From Vibrio sp. CK2-1 (GTDB lineage Bacteria; Pseudomonadota; Gammaproteobacteria; Enterobacterales; Vibrionaceae), in assembly GCF_021726515.1 (NCBI RefSeq), contig NZ_JAKKCJ010000002.1, positions 434,001 through 498,000 of the forward strand: 64,000 bases of DNA. Direction: 5' to 3'. Position numbers and translations under genes: made by a program. The notes under the pieces were generated by a model. That model was not told the DNA's origin. It did not search any database and saw only the letters and a program-made list of their open reading frames with translations. Below, piece by piece: positions 27,837 through 38,095 of the stretch (positions within the stretch are counted from its first letter, which is position 1; every line of letters starts with the position of its first letter).

Positions 27837-28097
27837 ATGTACACACCAGAACAAAAAGCACGTATAAAGTGGGCTTGCCGCCGTGGCATGCTAGAACTTG
27901 ATGTAGTTATCATGCCTTTTTTTGAAGAGTGTTTTGATGATTTAACTGAAGATGATCAAAAGTCATTTGTTTCTTTGCTTGAATGCGATGATCCCGATCT
28001 GTTTACTTGGATCATGGGGCATGGTCGTAGTGAACATCTAGGTCACGCGAAACTTGTGGATCGAATCGTTGCCCACAATCTTAGTAAAGTGCGCTAA
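27837..28097 (+). CDS. sdhE: FAD assembly factor SdhE
   Basis: Promotes covalent flavinylation of succinate dehydrogenase and fumarate reductase. The 86-residue protein (E. coli 88) has the invariant RGMLELD motif (residues 16-22), the family's FAD-attachment signature, and a [12 protein letters not shown] segment. It overlaps the predicted ygfX start by 44 bp. Its neighbour nadB is also a flavoenzyme gene, but it is convergent. Confidence 0.96.
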   Translation: MYTPEQKARIKWACRRGMLELDVVIMPFFEECFDDLTEDDQKSFVSLLECDDPDLFTWIMGHGRSEHLGHAKLVDRIVAHNLSKVR

Positions 28098-28503
28098 GCG
28101 CCATAATACAACGACTGTTTTTTATTATCGTCACACCTATATCGCTCAAATTGGGTTTGTTGTCCTAAACAGCCTATCTATTTGGGCGATATCTGTTTCT
28201 ACTCTTCCGCTTGCCGCTTCAATACTATTGATAATTTTATCTTTTTCTCTTCTCAGCCAGCTTGTTTTTCGTTTTGGTCACCAAGCTATTTCACCTGAGT
28301 TATTTCATCCTTTAATACGGATAGATCGGCAGTTATCGGAGTTTGGTCTGCAATTGCTTTTAAAAAATGGCCAAGTGCTGCGCTTAATGCGTTATCAATT
28401 TGAGAGTGATGAATATAAGAAATTCAATGTGGTATTGGATGAAGGGGTAAATAATTTGTCTATCTGCGTTTTATCATCTAAGAAACGTCAAGATAAAAAA
28501 TAG
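28054..28503 (+). CDS. ygfX: YgfX-like membrane protein
   Basis: Small inner-membrane protein of the YgfX family, usually encoded after sdhE. Two hydrophobic stretches (about residues 32-48 and 52-68) make a hairpin in the membrane, followed by a polar C-terminus. In E. coli it was reported to affect MreB and FtsZ (then called CptA). The only ATG (28054) lies inside sdhE; TTG at 28069 is an alternative, and the true start is uncertain. Identification rests on position, size and topology more than on motifs. Confidence 0.72.
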   Translation: MWIESLPTILVKCAKRHNTTTVFYYRHTYIAQIGFVVLNSLSIWAISVSTLPLAASILLIILSFSLLSQLVFRFGHQAISPELFHPLIRIDRQLSEFGLQLLLKNGQVLRLMRYQFESDEYKKFNVVLDEGVNNLSICVLSSKKRQDKK

Positions 28504-28530
28504 GCCTCTACTTTTGACAAAGGAGAGGCC
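28495..28530 (-). terminator. Terminator of nadB (convergent with ygfX)
   Basis: GGCCTCT / AGAGGCC stem (28503-28509 with 28524-28530). On the minus strand it is followed by TATTTTTT, which overlaps the ygfX stop. Confidence 0.8.
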
Positions 28531-28571
28531 AGAGATTTGTTATTCGCTTTGCTGGTTAAAACATTTGTTGA

Positions 28572-30203
28572 TTAAAACAAAGGATTACTGGTTCTGAACG
28601 TTTCAGGTTCTAGAATAGTCGGGCCGCTATTTTCTAATTGCTCTGGATAATCCAAAGTGTAGTGTAAACCACGGCTTTCTTTACGTGCCATCGCGCAGCG
28701 AACCATTAACTCGGCCACTTGTAGTAAGTTACGCAATTCTAATAAGTTATTGGATACTCTAAAGTGGCTATAGTATTCATGGGTTTCTTGCTGCAATAAC
28801 TGTATACGACGTAAAGCTCTCTCAAGGCGTTTATCGGTTCTCACTATCCCCATGTAGTCCCACATAAATAAACGTAATTCATGCCAGTTATGCTGCAAGA
28901 TGACTTCTTCATCCGAGTTGGTTACCTGACTTTCATCCCAATATGGAAGTGCTGGTGGTAGCTCTACTTTATTTATGTTTGTGATGATGTCTTTGGCGGC
29001 AGACCAAGCATAAACCACGCACTCTAATAATGAATTTGATGCCAGACGGTTAGCGCCATGCAGACCGGTATAGGTCACTTCACCAACCGCGTACAAGTTA
29101 GCTAAATCGGTTTGCCCTTGTTGATTAACCATCACACCACCACAAGTGTAATGAGCGGCAGGAACAATTGGAATTGGCTCTTTGGTCATATCGATGCCCA
29201 AATCGAGCAACCGCATATTGATGGTTGGGAAATGCTTTTCAATAAAATCAGCAGGCTTATGGCTGATATCTAAGTACATGCAATCCGCACCAAGGCGTTT
29301 CATTTCATAGTCAATTGCGCGAGCCACGATATCACGAGGGGCGAGTTCACCTCTTTCATCAAAATCCGGCATAAAACGACTGCCATCAGGACGTTTTAGG
29401 TAAGCGCCTTCGCCGCGCAACGCTTCAGTTAATAAGAAGTTGCGTGCTTCAGGGTGAAATAGGCAAGTGGGGTGGAACTGATTGAACTCTAAATTAGCAA
29501 CACGACAACCTGAGCGCCAAGCCATGGCAATACCATCACCAGAAGAAACATCTGGGTTGGACGTATATTGATAAACTTTTGAAGCGCCGCCAGTTGCTAA
29601 TACTACAAATTTCGCTCTAACCGATTCCACGTGCTCTTGGTTACGGTTCCAAATATAAGCACCAACGACTTTTTTAGCGTCGCCACCAATACGGTCTTCG
29701 GTAATTAAATCTAAAGCGTTGTAGCGTTCTAAGAAGTGGATGTTGGGGTGGTTATTAACGTTATCTTGTAGATTGGTTTGCATTGCCATGCCGGTGGCAT
29801 CAGCAGCATGTAGGATCCTACGGTGACTATGGCCACCCTCACGTGTTAAGTGGTGACGAGGATGCTCACTTTTATCGCTTTCATCAAGATCAAATGGTAC
29901 GCCGCCATCAATTAACCATTGCACGCATTCTTTGGCGTTTTCGGTGATAAAGCTAACCGCATCTTTCTCACATATACCCGCCCCAGCAATTAATGTGTCA
30001 TCTATATGGGATTCGACACTGTCTTCTTCATCAAATACCGCTGCGATACCGCCCTGAGCATAATAGGTGGAGCCTTCATTTCGAGGGCCTTTGCTTAATA
30101 CTATGACTTTGCCATGAGGGGCAACTCTCAGTGCTAACGATAAACCTGCAGCACCACTACCAATGACTAGTACATCACATTGATGTTCACTATTTGTGTT
30201 CAT
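28572..30203 (-). CDS. nadB: L-aspartate oxidase
   Basis: Flavoenzyme oxidising aspartate to iminoaspartate, the first step of de novo NAD synthesis. The 543-residue protein has GSGAAGLS (about 15-22), the SH1-type [16 protein letters not shown] segment, [29 protein letters not shown] and the [20 protein letters not shown] block. Length matches E. coli (540). It is divergent from rpoE as in E. coli. Confidence 0.97.
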   Translation of the reverse strand: MNTNSEHQCDVLVIGSGAAGLSLALRVAPHGKVIVLSKGPRNEGSTYYAQGGIAAVFDEEDSVESHIDDTLIAGAGICEKDAVSFITENAKECVQWLIDGGVPFDLDESDKSEHPRHHLTREGGHSHRRILHAADATGMAMQTNLQDNVNNHPNIHFLERYNALDLITEDRIGGDAKKVVGAYIWNRNQEHVESVRAKFVVLATGGASKVYQYTSNPDVSSGDGIAMAWRSGCRVANLEFNQFHPTCLFHPEARNFLLTEALRGEGAYLKRPDGSRFMPDFDERGELAPRDIVARAIDYEMKRLGADCMYLDISHKPADFIEKHFPTINMRLLDLGIDMTKEPIPIVPAAHYTCGGVMVNQQGQTDLANLYAVGEVTYTGLHGANRLASNSLLECVVYAWSAAKDIITNINKVELPPALPYWDESQVTNSDEEVILQHNWHELRLFMWDYMGIVRTDKRLERALRRIQLLQQETHEYYSHFRVSNNLLELRNLLQVAELMVRCAMARKESRGLHYTLDYPEQLENSGPTILEPETFRTSNPLF

Positions 30204-30627
30204 AAGTTCGTTTCAGTTCCTAAGCTAGTACCGAGAAATAGGGCTCGATACTTATTTGTATTCACTCAGCTGGCGCGCAATGAGACTGGTCGCGCACTTG
30301 ACGAAGCATTGAAATAAGTAGCTAATATGCATAGATATCAAACTGAGTTTCAAGTGTTGTTTTACTTTCTCATGAAAAAAATGAGAAAGTTCGATGACGA
30401 TTACAGCACATTTTATGGTTAAAATGGAAAAAGTTGTTCTTTAATGAACTTTTCTCGCCGCCACATGTCACAATAGTGGTCGGTGATACATCAATACTAC
30501 AATATACCCTAGTGACCACCAAAGGCTGTTTACTTATAAGAAAAGTAGCCCAAAGGTCATTTAAGTATAATAAGAAATGCTTATGTCGTTGAGACAAAAA
30601 GTAAAACAATAGGAGTAGGTGCTCGAA
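30204..30627. other. Divergent intergenic region nadB / rpoE
   Basis: This 424-bp gap contains the sigma-E-type promoter at 30446-30473 and an rpoE leader of roughly 150 nt. The remainder, including the nadB side, shows no recognisable element or coding frame with an RBS. Confidence 0.6.
30446..30473 (+). promoter_or_regulatory. Sigma-E-type autoregulatory promoter of rpoE
   Basis: GAACTT (30446-30451), a 16-bp spacer and TCACAA (30468-30473) match the sigma-E pattern GAACTT-N16-TCxxA, about 150 bp before rpoE. Autoregulation by RpoE is known in E. coli and Vibrio. Confidence 0.75.
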
Positions 30628-31206
30628 ATGAGCGAGCAGTTGACTGATCAAGTTTTAATTGAGCGGGTTCAAAACGGAGATAAACAAGCATTCAATCTTT
30701 TGGTCACTAAGTATCAAAATAAAGTCTGTAGTTTGATTTCCCGCTACATTAAGAATCCCGGCGATGTGCCTGACGTGGCTCAAGAAGCCTTTATCAAAGC
30801 CTACCGAGCGCTACCCAACTTTCGTGGTGAAAGTGCTTTTTATACATGGCTTTATCGTATCGCGGTTAACACTGCGAAGAATCATATCGTCGCTCAATCA
30901 CGCCGCCCTCCAGCCAGTGATGTTGATGCTGAAGATGCAGAATATTACGAATCTGGAAGTGCATTAAAAGAAATATCGAACCCTGAGAACTTAACGTTGT
31001 CAGAAGAATTAAAGCAGGTCGTTTTTCATGCAATTGAAGCCCTGCCAGAAGATTTAAAAACCGCAATGACCTTACGAGAACTGGATGGTTTGAGTTATGA
31101 GGAGATTGCGGAGGTGATGGACTGTCCGGTTGGTACGGTTCGTTCTCGGATTTTCCGAGCTCGCGATGCAGTGGAAAAGAAAATAAGCCCACTGATTCAG
31201 CGATAA
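30628..31206 (+). CDS. rpoE: RNA polymerase sigma factor RpoE (sigma-E)
   Basis: ECF sigma factor for envelope stress, held inactive by RseA. The 192-residue protein starts MSEQLTDQVLIERVQNGDKQAFN. It has the region 2 segment DVPDVAQEAFIKAYRALPNFRGESAFYTWLYRI and the region 4 helix-turn-helix LDGLSYEEIAEVMDCPVGTVRSRIFRAR. It is nearly identical in pattern and length to E. coli RpoE. The ATG at 30628 is preferred over the GTG at 30619, which is too close to AGGAG. First gene of rpoE-rseABC. Confidence 0.98.
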   Translation: MSEQLTDQVLIERVQNGDKQAFNLLVTKYQNKVCSLISRYIKNPGDVPDVAQEAFIKAYRALPNFRGESAFYTWLYRIAVNTAKNHIVAQSRRPPASDVDAEDAEYYESGSALKEISNPENLTLSEELKQVVFHAIEALPEDLKTAMTLRELDGLSYEEIAEVMDCPVGTVRSRIFRARDAVEKKISPLIQR

Positions 31207-31230
31207 CAATGACTAATAATGGTGAGTAAA

Positions 31231-31827
31231 ATGACCAATAAACAGCAGATCTCAGCTCTAATGGATGGAGAGCTTATTGATCAATCATTGATTTCTGAGA
31301 TAGAGCAAGATGATGAATCTTTGCAGTCTTGGAGTCGCTATCATTTGATCGGAGATACGCTTCGTGGTGAAACGCCAAGTAACCCAAGTTGGGATATTGC
31401 GTCTAAAGTCGCTTTAGCGTTAGAAGATGAACCCGCTCATAACAGTTTGTCTTCGAGAAACGACTTGTCTTCAAGCAAAGTTACGCCAATTTTAGAAGCT
31501 CAACCTAAGCCAGAGAAAGCTCGCGCAAGAATGCCTGCCTGGTTAAGTAACTTGACTCAAGTCGGTGTGGCAGCGTGTGTCTCATTGGTTGTGATCCTTG
31601 GGGTTCAGCAATACTCGGGTTCAGATGCGAATGTTGCCTCTGATTCTGATCAGCTTCCAGTTTTACAAACGATACCTTTTGCTGGTTCAGCAGAGCCTGT
31701 TAGCCTGACTCGCGACTCTGTACGTTCACAATCATCTGAAGCCAAAGCGATGGAACAACATCGTCGTGCTAATGAATTGATGCAAGATTATGAATTACAA
31801 CTGCGTTTGAATCACACGAGCGAATAA
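31231..31827 (+). CDS. rseA: Anti-sigma-E factor RseA
   Basis: Inner-membrane anti-sigma factor degraded by DegS, RseP and ClpXP on envelope stress. The 198-residue protein has the N-terminal ISALMDGELIDQ sigma-binding domain, a single transmembrane helix (VGVAACVSLVVILGVQQY, about 107-124) and a periplasmic tail ending in a LMQDYELQLRLN segment. Start at 31231 is chosen for its GGTGAG RBS; an in-frame ATG lies 12 bp upstream. It follows rpoE by 24 bp. Confidence 0.96.
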   Translation: MTNKQQISALMDGELIDQSLISEIEQDDESLQSWSRYHLIGDTLRGETPSNPSWDIASKVALALEDEPAHNSLSSRNDLSSSKVTPILEAQPKPEKARARMPAWLSNLTQVGVAACVSLVVILGVQQYSGSDANVASDSDQLPVLQTIPFAGSAEPVSLTRDSVRSQSSEAKAMEQHRRANELMQDYELQLRLNHTSE

Positions 31828-31869
31828 TATGTCTTTCGTGGCGATTAACCCGATAGAAGCGGTATTTAA

Positions 31870-32838
31870 ATGAAAAAAATTCTGATTAGTACTTGGTTGC
31901 TATTCAGCTTATTTAGTCAAGCAGCCTCAGCCGAAGATGTTAAGCCTTCTGCTGAGGCTTTATTGCTTAAAATGAGTGAAGCCAGCAAGACCCTCAATTA
32001 TGAGTTGTCTTATATCTTGGTTCGCAAGAATAGTATTGAGCCATTACTTTATCGTCATGCAATTGAAAATGACAAAAATTTAGCTCATCTGGTTTATTTA
32101 AGTGGTCCGGTGCGTGAAGTGATCCGTCGTGGTGATGAGATCAGTTATATCGAACCTGGGCTCGATCCCTTTTCTATCCGCTCAGGCAACATGGTTGCAC
32201 CACTGATTCCTCTGATTGATAGTGATATTAAAGAACTGAGCAATATTTATGATTTTGTGAAGATTGGACGCTCTCGTGAAGCTGGCACTGCATGTCAGGT
32301 GGTTCGCGTTGTTCCTAAAGATGGTCAACGTTACTCTTATATTGTCTGGATTGATGAGCGTACTAGCTTGCCATTAAGAGCGGATTTAGTTGAGCGTAAT
32401 GGTGAAGTTCTAGAGCAATATCGAACCATTTCTTACGCGGTGAGCGATCATATTGCGACGATTTTAGATGGGCTTAATTCAGCGAAATTGCCGGATGTAT
32501 TAACCTTACCTAAATCACAAGATATGGAAGCTAATTGGCAGGTTAATTGGGTGCCGAATGGGTTTGAAGCCAATAACCTCAATCGCTACCGTATGCCGGT
32601 GACGGATACCATTGTAGAAAGCCAACTCTACAGTGATGGCTTGTTCAACTTTTCTGTCTACGTGTCGGAAATAAAAACTTCAGACAGTAAGGCGCAGGTT
32701 TATCGTCAAGGCCGTCGAACGCTGCAAACTTTTGTCAAAGATAACCGTGAGATTTCGGTGATTGGTGATATTCCACCATCTACCGCGAAGCGCATTGCGG
32801 ATTCAGTGACATTTACCACTAAAGGCAATACCCCATGA
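31870..32838 (+). CDS. rseB: Sigma-E regulatory protein RseB
   Basis: Periplasmic protein that binds RseA and senses mislocalised lipoproteins and LPS. The 322-residue protein has a signal peptide (MKKILISTWLLFSLFSQAASA). Next come the MucB/RseB domain (SAEALLLKMSEASKTLNYELSYI) and a C-terminal domain containing WVPNGFEANNLNRYRM. Its stop codon overlaps the rseC start, indicating translational coupling. Confidence 0.96.
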   Translation: MKKILISTWLLFSLFSQAASAEDVKPSAEALLLKMSEASKTLNYELSYILVRKNSIEPLLYRHAIENDKNLAHLVYLSGPVREVIRRGDEISYIEPGLDPFSIRSGNMVAPLIPLIDSDIKELSNIYDFVKIGRSREAGTACQVVRVVPKDGQRYSYIVWIDERTSLPLRADLVERNGEVLEQYRTISYAVSDHIATILDGLNSAKLPDVLTLPKSQDMEANWQVNWVPNGFEANNLNRYRMPVTDTIVESQLYSDGLFNFSVYVSEIKTSDSKAQVYRQGRRTLQTFVKDNREISVIGDIPPSTAKRIADSVTFTTKGNTP

Positions 32839-33305
32839 TGACCGCTTTAGCGACCGTTATTGCGGTTGAACAAGAGCAAGGAATGAATACCGTGCAGCTG
32901 AGTTGTGAACAGCAAACCAGCTGCAAAAGTTGTAAGTCACAAAAAAGCTGCGGCACTGGCATGGTGTCGAAAGCATTAGGTAGTAAAGCGCACTTTTGGA
33001 AACTACGGACTAGCCAAGCATTACAAAATGGCCAAGTGGTTGAAATCGGTTTGCCGGAAAAAAGTTTAGTGCTTTCTGCGCTGATTGTTTACTTACTACC
33101 TTTGCTAACCATGATAGCGGGTAGTGTGTTTGCACAGCTCGTTTTAAGACCTTGGCTAAACCTTGGTGAGGGTATTGTCATTTTGATGTTCTTCATCTGT
33201 GGTGGCCTTGGCATCTATTTCGCCAAACCCATGACTCAATGGTTAGAAAAAAAAGTCGATAGTGAAGTCTCTTTGATCCGAGTTTTAGGTCAACCTATTA
33301 TTTGA
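32835..33305 (+). CDS. rseC: SoxR-reducing / sigma-E modulator RseC
   Basis: Integral membrane protein of 156 residues. A cysteine cluster (CEQQTSCKSCKSQKSCGTG, about 24-42) is followed by two transmembrane helices (about 83-102 and 108-131). In E. coli RseC has minor effects on sigma-E and a role in SoxR reduction with the Rsx complex. Overlaps rseB by 4 bp; a second ATG is at 32838. Last gene of the operon. Confidence 0.94.
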   Translation: MMTALATVIAVEQEQGMNTVQLSCEQQTSCKSCKSQKSCGTGMVSKALGSKAHFWKLRTSQALQNGQVVEIGLPEKSLVLSALIVYLLPLLTMIAGSVFAQLVLRPWLNLGEGIVILMFFICGGLGIYFAKPMTQWLEKKVDSEVSLIRVLGQPII

Positions 33306-33348
33306 GAATTTCGACTCGGTTTTCTTTTCGGTTTTTTCCTAGGCATAT

Positions 33349-33379
33349 TGGGTATAGCTACCCAGCAGGAAATTGGGTA
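33349..33379 (+). promoter_or_regulatory. Mutually exclusive hairpins upstream of lepA
   Basis: TGGGTA (33349-33354) can pair with TACCCA (33359-33364) across a TAGC tetraloop, but the same TACCCA can pair with a second TGGGTA (33374-33379). This resembles switch or attenuator geometry about 90 nt before lepA, or paired protein-binding half sites. Confidence 0.4.
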
Positions 33380-33464
33380 GAATCGCTGCCACTAAAATGA
33401 AATTGACCTAGCAAAAGGGATTTCATATCCAATCCACCATTTATTTGAGTATTGTCTCCAGCCT

Positions 33465-35258
33465 ATGAAGCACATTCGTAACTTTTCGATTATCGCCCAT
33501 ATCGACCACGGTAAGTCGACTCTTTCTGATCGCTTAATTCAAGTATGTGGAGGGCTGACCGAGCGTGAAATGGCAGCTCAAGTACTTGATTCAATGGATC
33601 TTGAGCGCGAGCGTGGTATCACGATTAAAGCGCAAAGCGTGACATTGGATTATAAAGCTAATGATGGTGAAACTTACCAACTTAATTTCATCGATACCCC
33701 AGGACACGTTGACTTCTCTTATGAAGTTTCTCGCTCTCTAGCTGCGTGTGAAGGTGCATTATTAGTGGTCGATGCAGGTCAAGGTGTAGAAGCTCAAACA
33801 CTAGCAAACTGTTATACCGCGATCGAAATGGACCTAGAAGTGGTTCCGATTTTAAATAAAATTGACTTACCAGCCGCTGATCCAGAGCGTGTGGCGGAAG
33901 AAATCGAAGACATCGTTGGTATTGACGCGATGGAGGCGGTTCGTTGTTCTGCCAAAACTGGTATCGGTGTTGATCTGGTTTTAGAAGAAATTGTTAAATC
34001 AATTCCTGCACCAGAAGGTGATCCGGACGGTCCTCTACAAGCTCTAATTATTGATTCATGGTTTGATAACTATTTAGGCGTAGTTTCTTTGGTTCGAATC
34101 AAAAATGGTTCACTGAAGAAAAACGACAAAATTAAAGTGATGAGCACAGGCCAAACTTGGGGTGTGGATCGCATTGGTATTTTTACACCAAAACAAATTG
34201 ATACAGATGGCTTGAATACCGGCGAAGTAGGTTGGGTTGTTTGTGGTATCAAAGACATTTTAGGCGCGCCGGTTGGTGATACGTTAACACATGCTAAAGG
34301 CGGCTGTGAGGAGCGTTTACCTGGTTTTCAGAAAGTGAAGCCTCAGGTATATGCAGGTTTATTCCCTGTATCATCTGATGATTATGAAAACTTCCGTGAT
34401 GCGTTAGGTAAATTAAGCCTGAACGACGCTTCATTGTTCTATGAGCCAGAAAGCTCAGCAGCACTTGGTTTTGGTTTCCGTTGTGGCTTCCTTGGTATGC
34501 TGCACATGGAAATTATTCAAGAACGTCTAGAGCGTGAATACGATCTTGATCTGATCACTACGGCACCAACAGTAGTGTATGAAGTAGAAAAGACCAATGG
34601 CGATATTATTTACGTTGATAGCCCAGCTAAGCTACCGGCGATTAATGATATTGAAGAAATTCGTGAGCCTATCGCTCGCTGTAATATCTTAGTACCTTCA
34701 GATTACCTAGGTAACGTAATCACACTGTGTGTTGAAAAACGCGGTACTCAGGTTGATATGGTTTACCATGGCAATCAAGTTGCATTGACTTATGACTTGC
34801 CAATGGCAGAAGTGGTATTGGACTTCTTTGACCGCTTGAAGTCGACGTCACGTGGTTATGCATCACTTGATTACAACTTCCACCGTTATGAAAGCTCAAG
34901 CATGGTACGTGTCGATGTACTACTTAACGGCGACACAGTAGATGCACTGGCTATCATCACTCATAAAGACAACTCACAAACGCGTGGTCGTCAGTTGGTT
35001 GAGAAAATGAAAGAATTCATTCCTCGTCAAATGTTTGATATTGCAATTCAAGCGGCAATTGGTAACCACATTATTGCTCGTTCAACCGTGAAGCAATTGC
35101 GTAAAAACGTAATTGCTAAATGTTACGGTGGTGATGTGAGCCGTAAGAAAAAGCTATTGAAGAAGCAGAAAGAAGGTAAGAAACGCATGAAGCAAATCGG
35201 TAATGTTGAATTACCGCAAGAAGCGTTCTTAGCTATTTTGCACGTAGGTAAAGATTAA
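33465..35258 (+). CDS. lepA: Elongation factor 4 (LepA)
   Basis: Ribosomal GTPase that back-translocates or assists 30S biogenesis. The 597-residue protein (E. coli 599) has the P-loop [11 protein letters not shown], the switch [16 protein letters not shown] and NKIDLP. Domains II and III include the LepA-specific [16 protein letters not shown], and the C-terminal domain shows the [16 protein letters not shown] tail. It heads lepA-lepB-rnc-era. Confidence 0.98.
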   Translation: MKHIRNFSIIAHIDHGKSTLSDRLIQVCGGLTEREMAAQVLDSMDLERERGITIKAQSVTLDYKANDGETYQLNFIDTPGHVDFSYEVSRSLAACEGALLVVDAGQGVEAQTLANCYTAIEMDLEVVPILNKIDLPAADPERVAEEIEDIVGIDAMEAVRCSAKTGIGVDLVLEEIVKSIPAPEGDPDGPLQALIIDSWFDNYLGVVSLVRIKNGSLKKNDKIKVMSTGQTWGVDRIGIFTPKQIDTDGLNTGEVGWVVCGIKDILGAPVGDTLTHAKGGCEERLPGFQKVKPQVYAGLFPVSSDDYENFRDALGKLSLNDASLFYEPESSAALGFGFRCGFLGMLHMEIIQERLEREYDLDLITTAPTVVYEVEKTNGDIIYVDSPAKLPAINDIEEIREPIARCNILVPSDYLGNVITLCVEKRGTQVDMVYHGNQVALTYDLPMAEVVLDFFDRLKSTSRGYASLDYNFHRYESSSMVRVDVLLNGDTVDALAIITHKDNSQTRGRQLVEKMKEFIPRQMFDIAIQAAIGNHIIARSTVKQLRKNVIAKCYGGDVSRKKKLLKKQKEGKKRMKQIGNVELPQEAFLAILHVGKD

Positions 35259-35328
35259 TCACGGTAATAGACGTTGTTCGTTTCCGTGAGCACAAGCAAA
35301 TGGCTATGTCATAGGTAAATGACGATAT

Positions 35329-35362
35329 AAAGTGAAAGGGCGATAATGCCTTTTCACTTTTG
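35329..35362 (+). terminator. Hairpin between lepA and lepB
   Basis: AAAGTGAAA...GGC / GCC...TTTCACTTT stem (35329-35337 arm with 35352-35360) followed by a T-rich stretch. It may partly terminate lepA transcripts. Confidence 0.7.
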
Positions 35363-35420
35363 TTATTTATAGCAAACATATTAGTACAATCAGTATTAGA
35401 TCATAGGGAAGCCGAATCGG

Positions 35421-36320
35421 ATGGCGAATACATTTTCATTAATCTTAGTGCTAGTGACATTAGTGACTGGTGTGGTATGGGTATTAGAAAAGTTTGTTTG
35501 GGGCAAGAAGCGCCAACAAGCGGTTGCTGATGTTGAGACCAAAACAACAGAACCACTCACTAAGGAAGCGGCTGCGAAAATTCACCCGCAACCTTGGTGG
35601 GTAGAAAATAGCGTATCGATTTTCCCAGTGATTGCCTTTGTTTTGGTATTGCGCAGCTTTATCTACGAACCCTTTCAAATCCCATCAGGCTCTATGATGC
35701 CAACGTTATTGGTTGGTGACTTCATCTTGGTAGAAAAATTCTCATACGGCATTAAAGATCCAGTATTCCAATCTAAATTGATTGAAACTGGTGAACCTAA
35801 GCGTGGTGATATTGCGGTATTTAAATACCCACCACAGCCAAATATTGATTACATTAAGCGTGTGGTTGGCCTACCTGGCGACACCATCCGCTATACTGAA
35901 GATAAGCAAATTTGTGTTCAAGCTGTCGGCACTGATACTTGTAAGCCAGTGGCACAGTTTGATGCGAAAGAAAGTCCATTTTATCAAGATGGCATTCCGT
36001 TGATTCAAGCAAAAGAAAAGCTTGGTGAAGTGGAACATAATATTTTAGTCAGCCCAATTCGTCGCGATAACGTGCAGGCATACCAGCCACGCCCGTATCA
36101 CAATGAATGGGTCGTGCCAGAAGGTGAGTACTTTATGATGGGTGATAACCGTGATAACAGTGCAGATAGTCGTTACTGGGGCTTTGTTCCAGAAGCAAAC
36201 TTTGTGGGTAAAGCCACCGCCATTTGGATTAGCTTTGAATTTGATCGTGATGCGGACAGCGTATTACCTTCTTGGATCCCTTCCGACGTGCGATTTAATC
36301 GTATCGGCGGACTAATATAA
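35421..36320 (+). CDS. lepB: Signal peptidase I
   Basis: Membrane-bound serine/lysine peptidase that removes signal peptides. The 299-residue protein has two N-terminal transmembrane helices (about 4-25 and 64-82), catalytic Ser91 in PSGSMMPTL, catalytic Lys146 in DYIKRVVG, and the C-terminal box MGDNRDNSADSRYWGFV. Length is shorter than E. coli (324) but usual for vibrios. Downstream rnc begins after 10 bp. Confidence 0.97.
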   Translation: MANTFSLILVLVTLVTGVVWVLEKFVWGKKRQQAVADVETKTTEPLTKEAAAKIHPQPWWVENSVSIFPVIAFVLVLRSFIYEPFQIPSGSMMPTLLVGDFILVEKFSYGIKDPVFQSKLIETGEPKRGDIAVFKYPPQPNIDYIKRVVGLPGDTIRYTEDKQICVQAVGTDTCKPVAQFDAKESPFYQDGIPLIQAKEKLGEVEHNILVSPIRRDNVQAYQPRPYHNEWVVPEGEYFMMGDNRDNSADSRYWGFVPEANFVGKATAIWISFEFDRDADSVLPSWIPSDVRFNRIGGLI

Positions 36321-36330
36321 TTGAGAGAGT

Positions 36331-37011
36331 ATGAATTCTCAGATTCCTAGATTACAAAAAAAGATTGGCTATCAATTTAACGATGCCAATCTTTTAAACC
36401 TCGCACTGACTCACCGCAGTGCGAACAGCAAACACAATGAGCGCTTAGAGTTTTTGGGCGATTCAATTTTAAGTTTTGTTATTGCTGATGAGTTATATCA
36501 TCGCTTCCCTAATATTAACGAAGGGGATATGAGCCGCATGCGTGCAACTTTAGTTAGAGGTCATACTTTAGCGGAGTTAGGACGTGAGTTTGTGCTTGGT
36601 GACTACTTAAAATTAGGTCCAGGTGAATTGAAAAGTGGCGGCTTCCGTCGTGACTCTATTCTAGCTGATGCCGTCGAAGCTATCATTGGTGCATGCTATC
36701 TTGATAGTGATATTGAAATGGTACGTAAAGTCGTACTTGCTTGGTATCAAACTCGTTTGGATGAAATCCAGCCGGGAGTATCGCAAAAAGATCCTAAAAC
36801 TCGCCTACAAGAATTCTTGCAAGGTCGTCGTAAACCGTTGCCTGTTTATACTGTGGCAAAAATTAAAGGTGAAGCGCACAACCAAGAATTCACCGTTTCA
36901 TGCGAGATCACTGGTGTTGCTGAGCCTGTCGTAGGTAAAGGCACTAGCCGCCGCAAAGCCGAGCAAGCTGCTGCTGAGCTAGCTTTAGGAGTATTAGCAA
37001 ATGGTAAATAA
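36331..37011 (+). CDS. rnc: Ribonuclease III
   Basis: Double-strand-specific endoribonuclease processing rRNA and mRNAs. The 226-residue protein equals E. coli in length. It has the signature [12 protein letters not shown] (36-47, catalytic Glu/Asp), [13 protein letters not shown] near 113, and a C-terminal dsRNA-binding domain ([11 protein letters not shown] to [11 protein letters not shown]). The end overlaps the era start by 11 bp, so the two are translationally coupled. Confidence 0.98.
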   Translation: MNSQIPRLQKKIGYQFNDANLLNLALTHRSANSKHNERLEFLGDSILSFVIADELYHRFPNINEGDMSRMRATLVRGHTLAELGREFVLGDYLKLGPGELKSGGFRRDSILADAVEAIIGACYLDSDIEMVRKVVLAWYQTRLDEIQPGVSQKDPKTRLQEFLQGRRKPLPVYTVAKIKGEAHNQEFTVSCEITGVAEPVVGKGTSRRKAEQAAAELALGVLANGK

Positions 37012-38005
37012 AAACGATCCACAAGACGAGCAAGAGTTCGATCTTGATGCTTACTTTGCCGGTGAAGCGCAGCCAAACCAAGTTGCCGCGGAAGATGTCG
37101 ATCCTAGTGAACAACACTGTGGTTTTATCGCGATTGTTGGTCGTCCTAATGTTGGTAAATCAACGCTGCTAAACCATCTACTTGGTCAGAAAATTTCAAT
37201 TACCTCACGTAAACCTCAGACTACCCGTCACCGCATCATGGGTGTGGATACCGAAGGCGCGTTTCAGGCTATCTACGTGGATACTCCGGGATTACACATC
37301 GAAGAAAAGCGTGCGATTAATCGTTTGATGAACCGCGCGGCCAATAGCTCACTAAGTGATGTAAACCTAGTGTTGTTCTTGGTTGATGGTACTCAGTGGA
37401 CTGCGGATGATGAAATGGTACTCAATAAGTTGCGTACTGCTAATTTCCCAACCGTATTGCTGATCAACAAGGTCGATAATGTAAAAGATCGCACCGAAGT
37501 GATGACGCACATGCAAGCCTTGTCTGAGAAAATGGATTTTGTCGATATTATCCCAATCTCAGCGAAACAAGGCCGCAACACTGACGCGATTCGCGAACGA
37601 GTACGTGCAGCCTTGCCACAAGCGGTACACCATTTCCCTGAAGAGTATGTGACAGACCGTTCACAGCGCTTTATGGCATCGGAAATCATTCGTGAAAAAC
37701 TGATGCGTTTTACCGGTGAAGAATTGCCTTATTCAGTGACGGTTGAAATCGAACGTTTCGACTACAACCCAGAAACCGATGGTTTTCATATCAACGCTTT
37801 GATTTTGGTTGAGCGTATCGGCCAGAAGAAAATGGTGATCGGAAAAGGTGGTGAGAAAATCAAAACCATCGGCCGTGAAGCCCGCCTAGATATGGAAGAG
37901 CTATTTGAACGTAAAGTTTATCTAGAAACTTGGGTGAAAGTGAAATCCGGTTGGGCTGATGATGAGCGTGCACTGCGTTCTCTTGGCTATATTGATGATT
38001 TATAA
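37001..38005 (+). CDS. era: GTPase Era
   Basis: GTPase that binds 16S rRNA and couples ribosome assembly to division. The 334-residue protein has GRPNVGKS (47-54), DTPGLH, NKVDNV, and a C-terminal KH domain with [13 protein letters not shown]. An acidic N-terminal extension of about 33 residues precedes the conserved CGFIAIVG; E. coli Era has only about 7. The ATG at 37001 has an AGGAG RBS within rnc, so the extension is real on sequence grounds. Confidence 0.96.
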   Translation: MVNKNDPQDEQEFDLDAYFAGEAQPNQVAAEDVDPSEQHCGFIAIVGRPNVGKSTLLNHLLGQKISITSRKPQTTRHRIMGVDTEGAFQAIYVDTPGLHIEEKRAINRLMNRAANSSLSDVNLVLFLVDGTQWTADDEMVLNKLRTANFPTVLLINKVDNVKDRTEVMTHMQALSEKMDFVDIIPISAKQGRNTDAIRERVRAALPQAVHHFPEEYVTDRSQRFMASEIIREKLMRFTGEELPYSVTVEIERFDYNPETDGFHINALILVERIGQKKMVIGKGGEKIKTIGREARLDMEELFERKVYLETWVKVKSGWADDERALRSLGYIDDL

Positions 38006-38022
38006 TCGTTAATCGTTAATCG

Positions 38023-38079
38023 GAATCTCGAGACTCGTTTCTCGATATGCTAACTTCGAGAAACGAGCATTCGAGATTC
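38023..38079. repeat. Dispersed repeat copy 1 (era-recO spacer)
   Basis: A hairpin with arms 38023-38045 and 38056-38079: 9-bp and 12-bp stems separated by a 2-3-nt mismatch, 10-nt loop. It shares the exact 13-mer TCGAGAAACGAGC with copies at 51131-51226 and 57321-57404. Upstream, ATCGTTA is repeated in tandem. This is the shortest copy. Confidence 0.75.
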
Positions 38080-38095
38080 GAGCTACGGAAAAATT

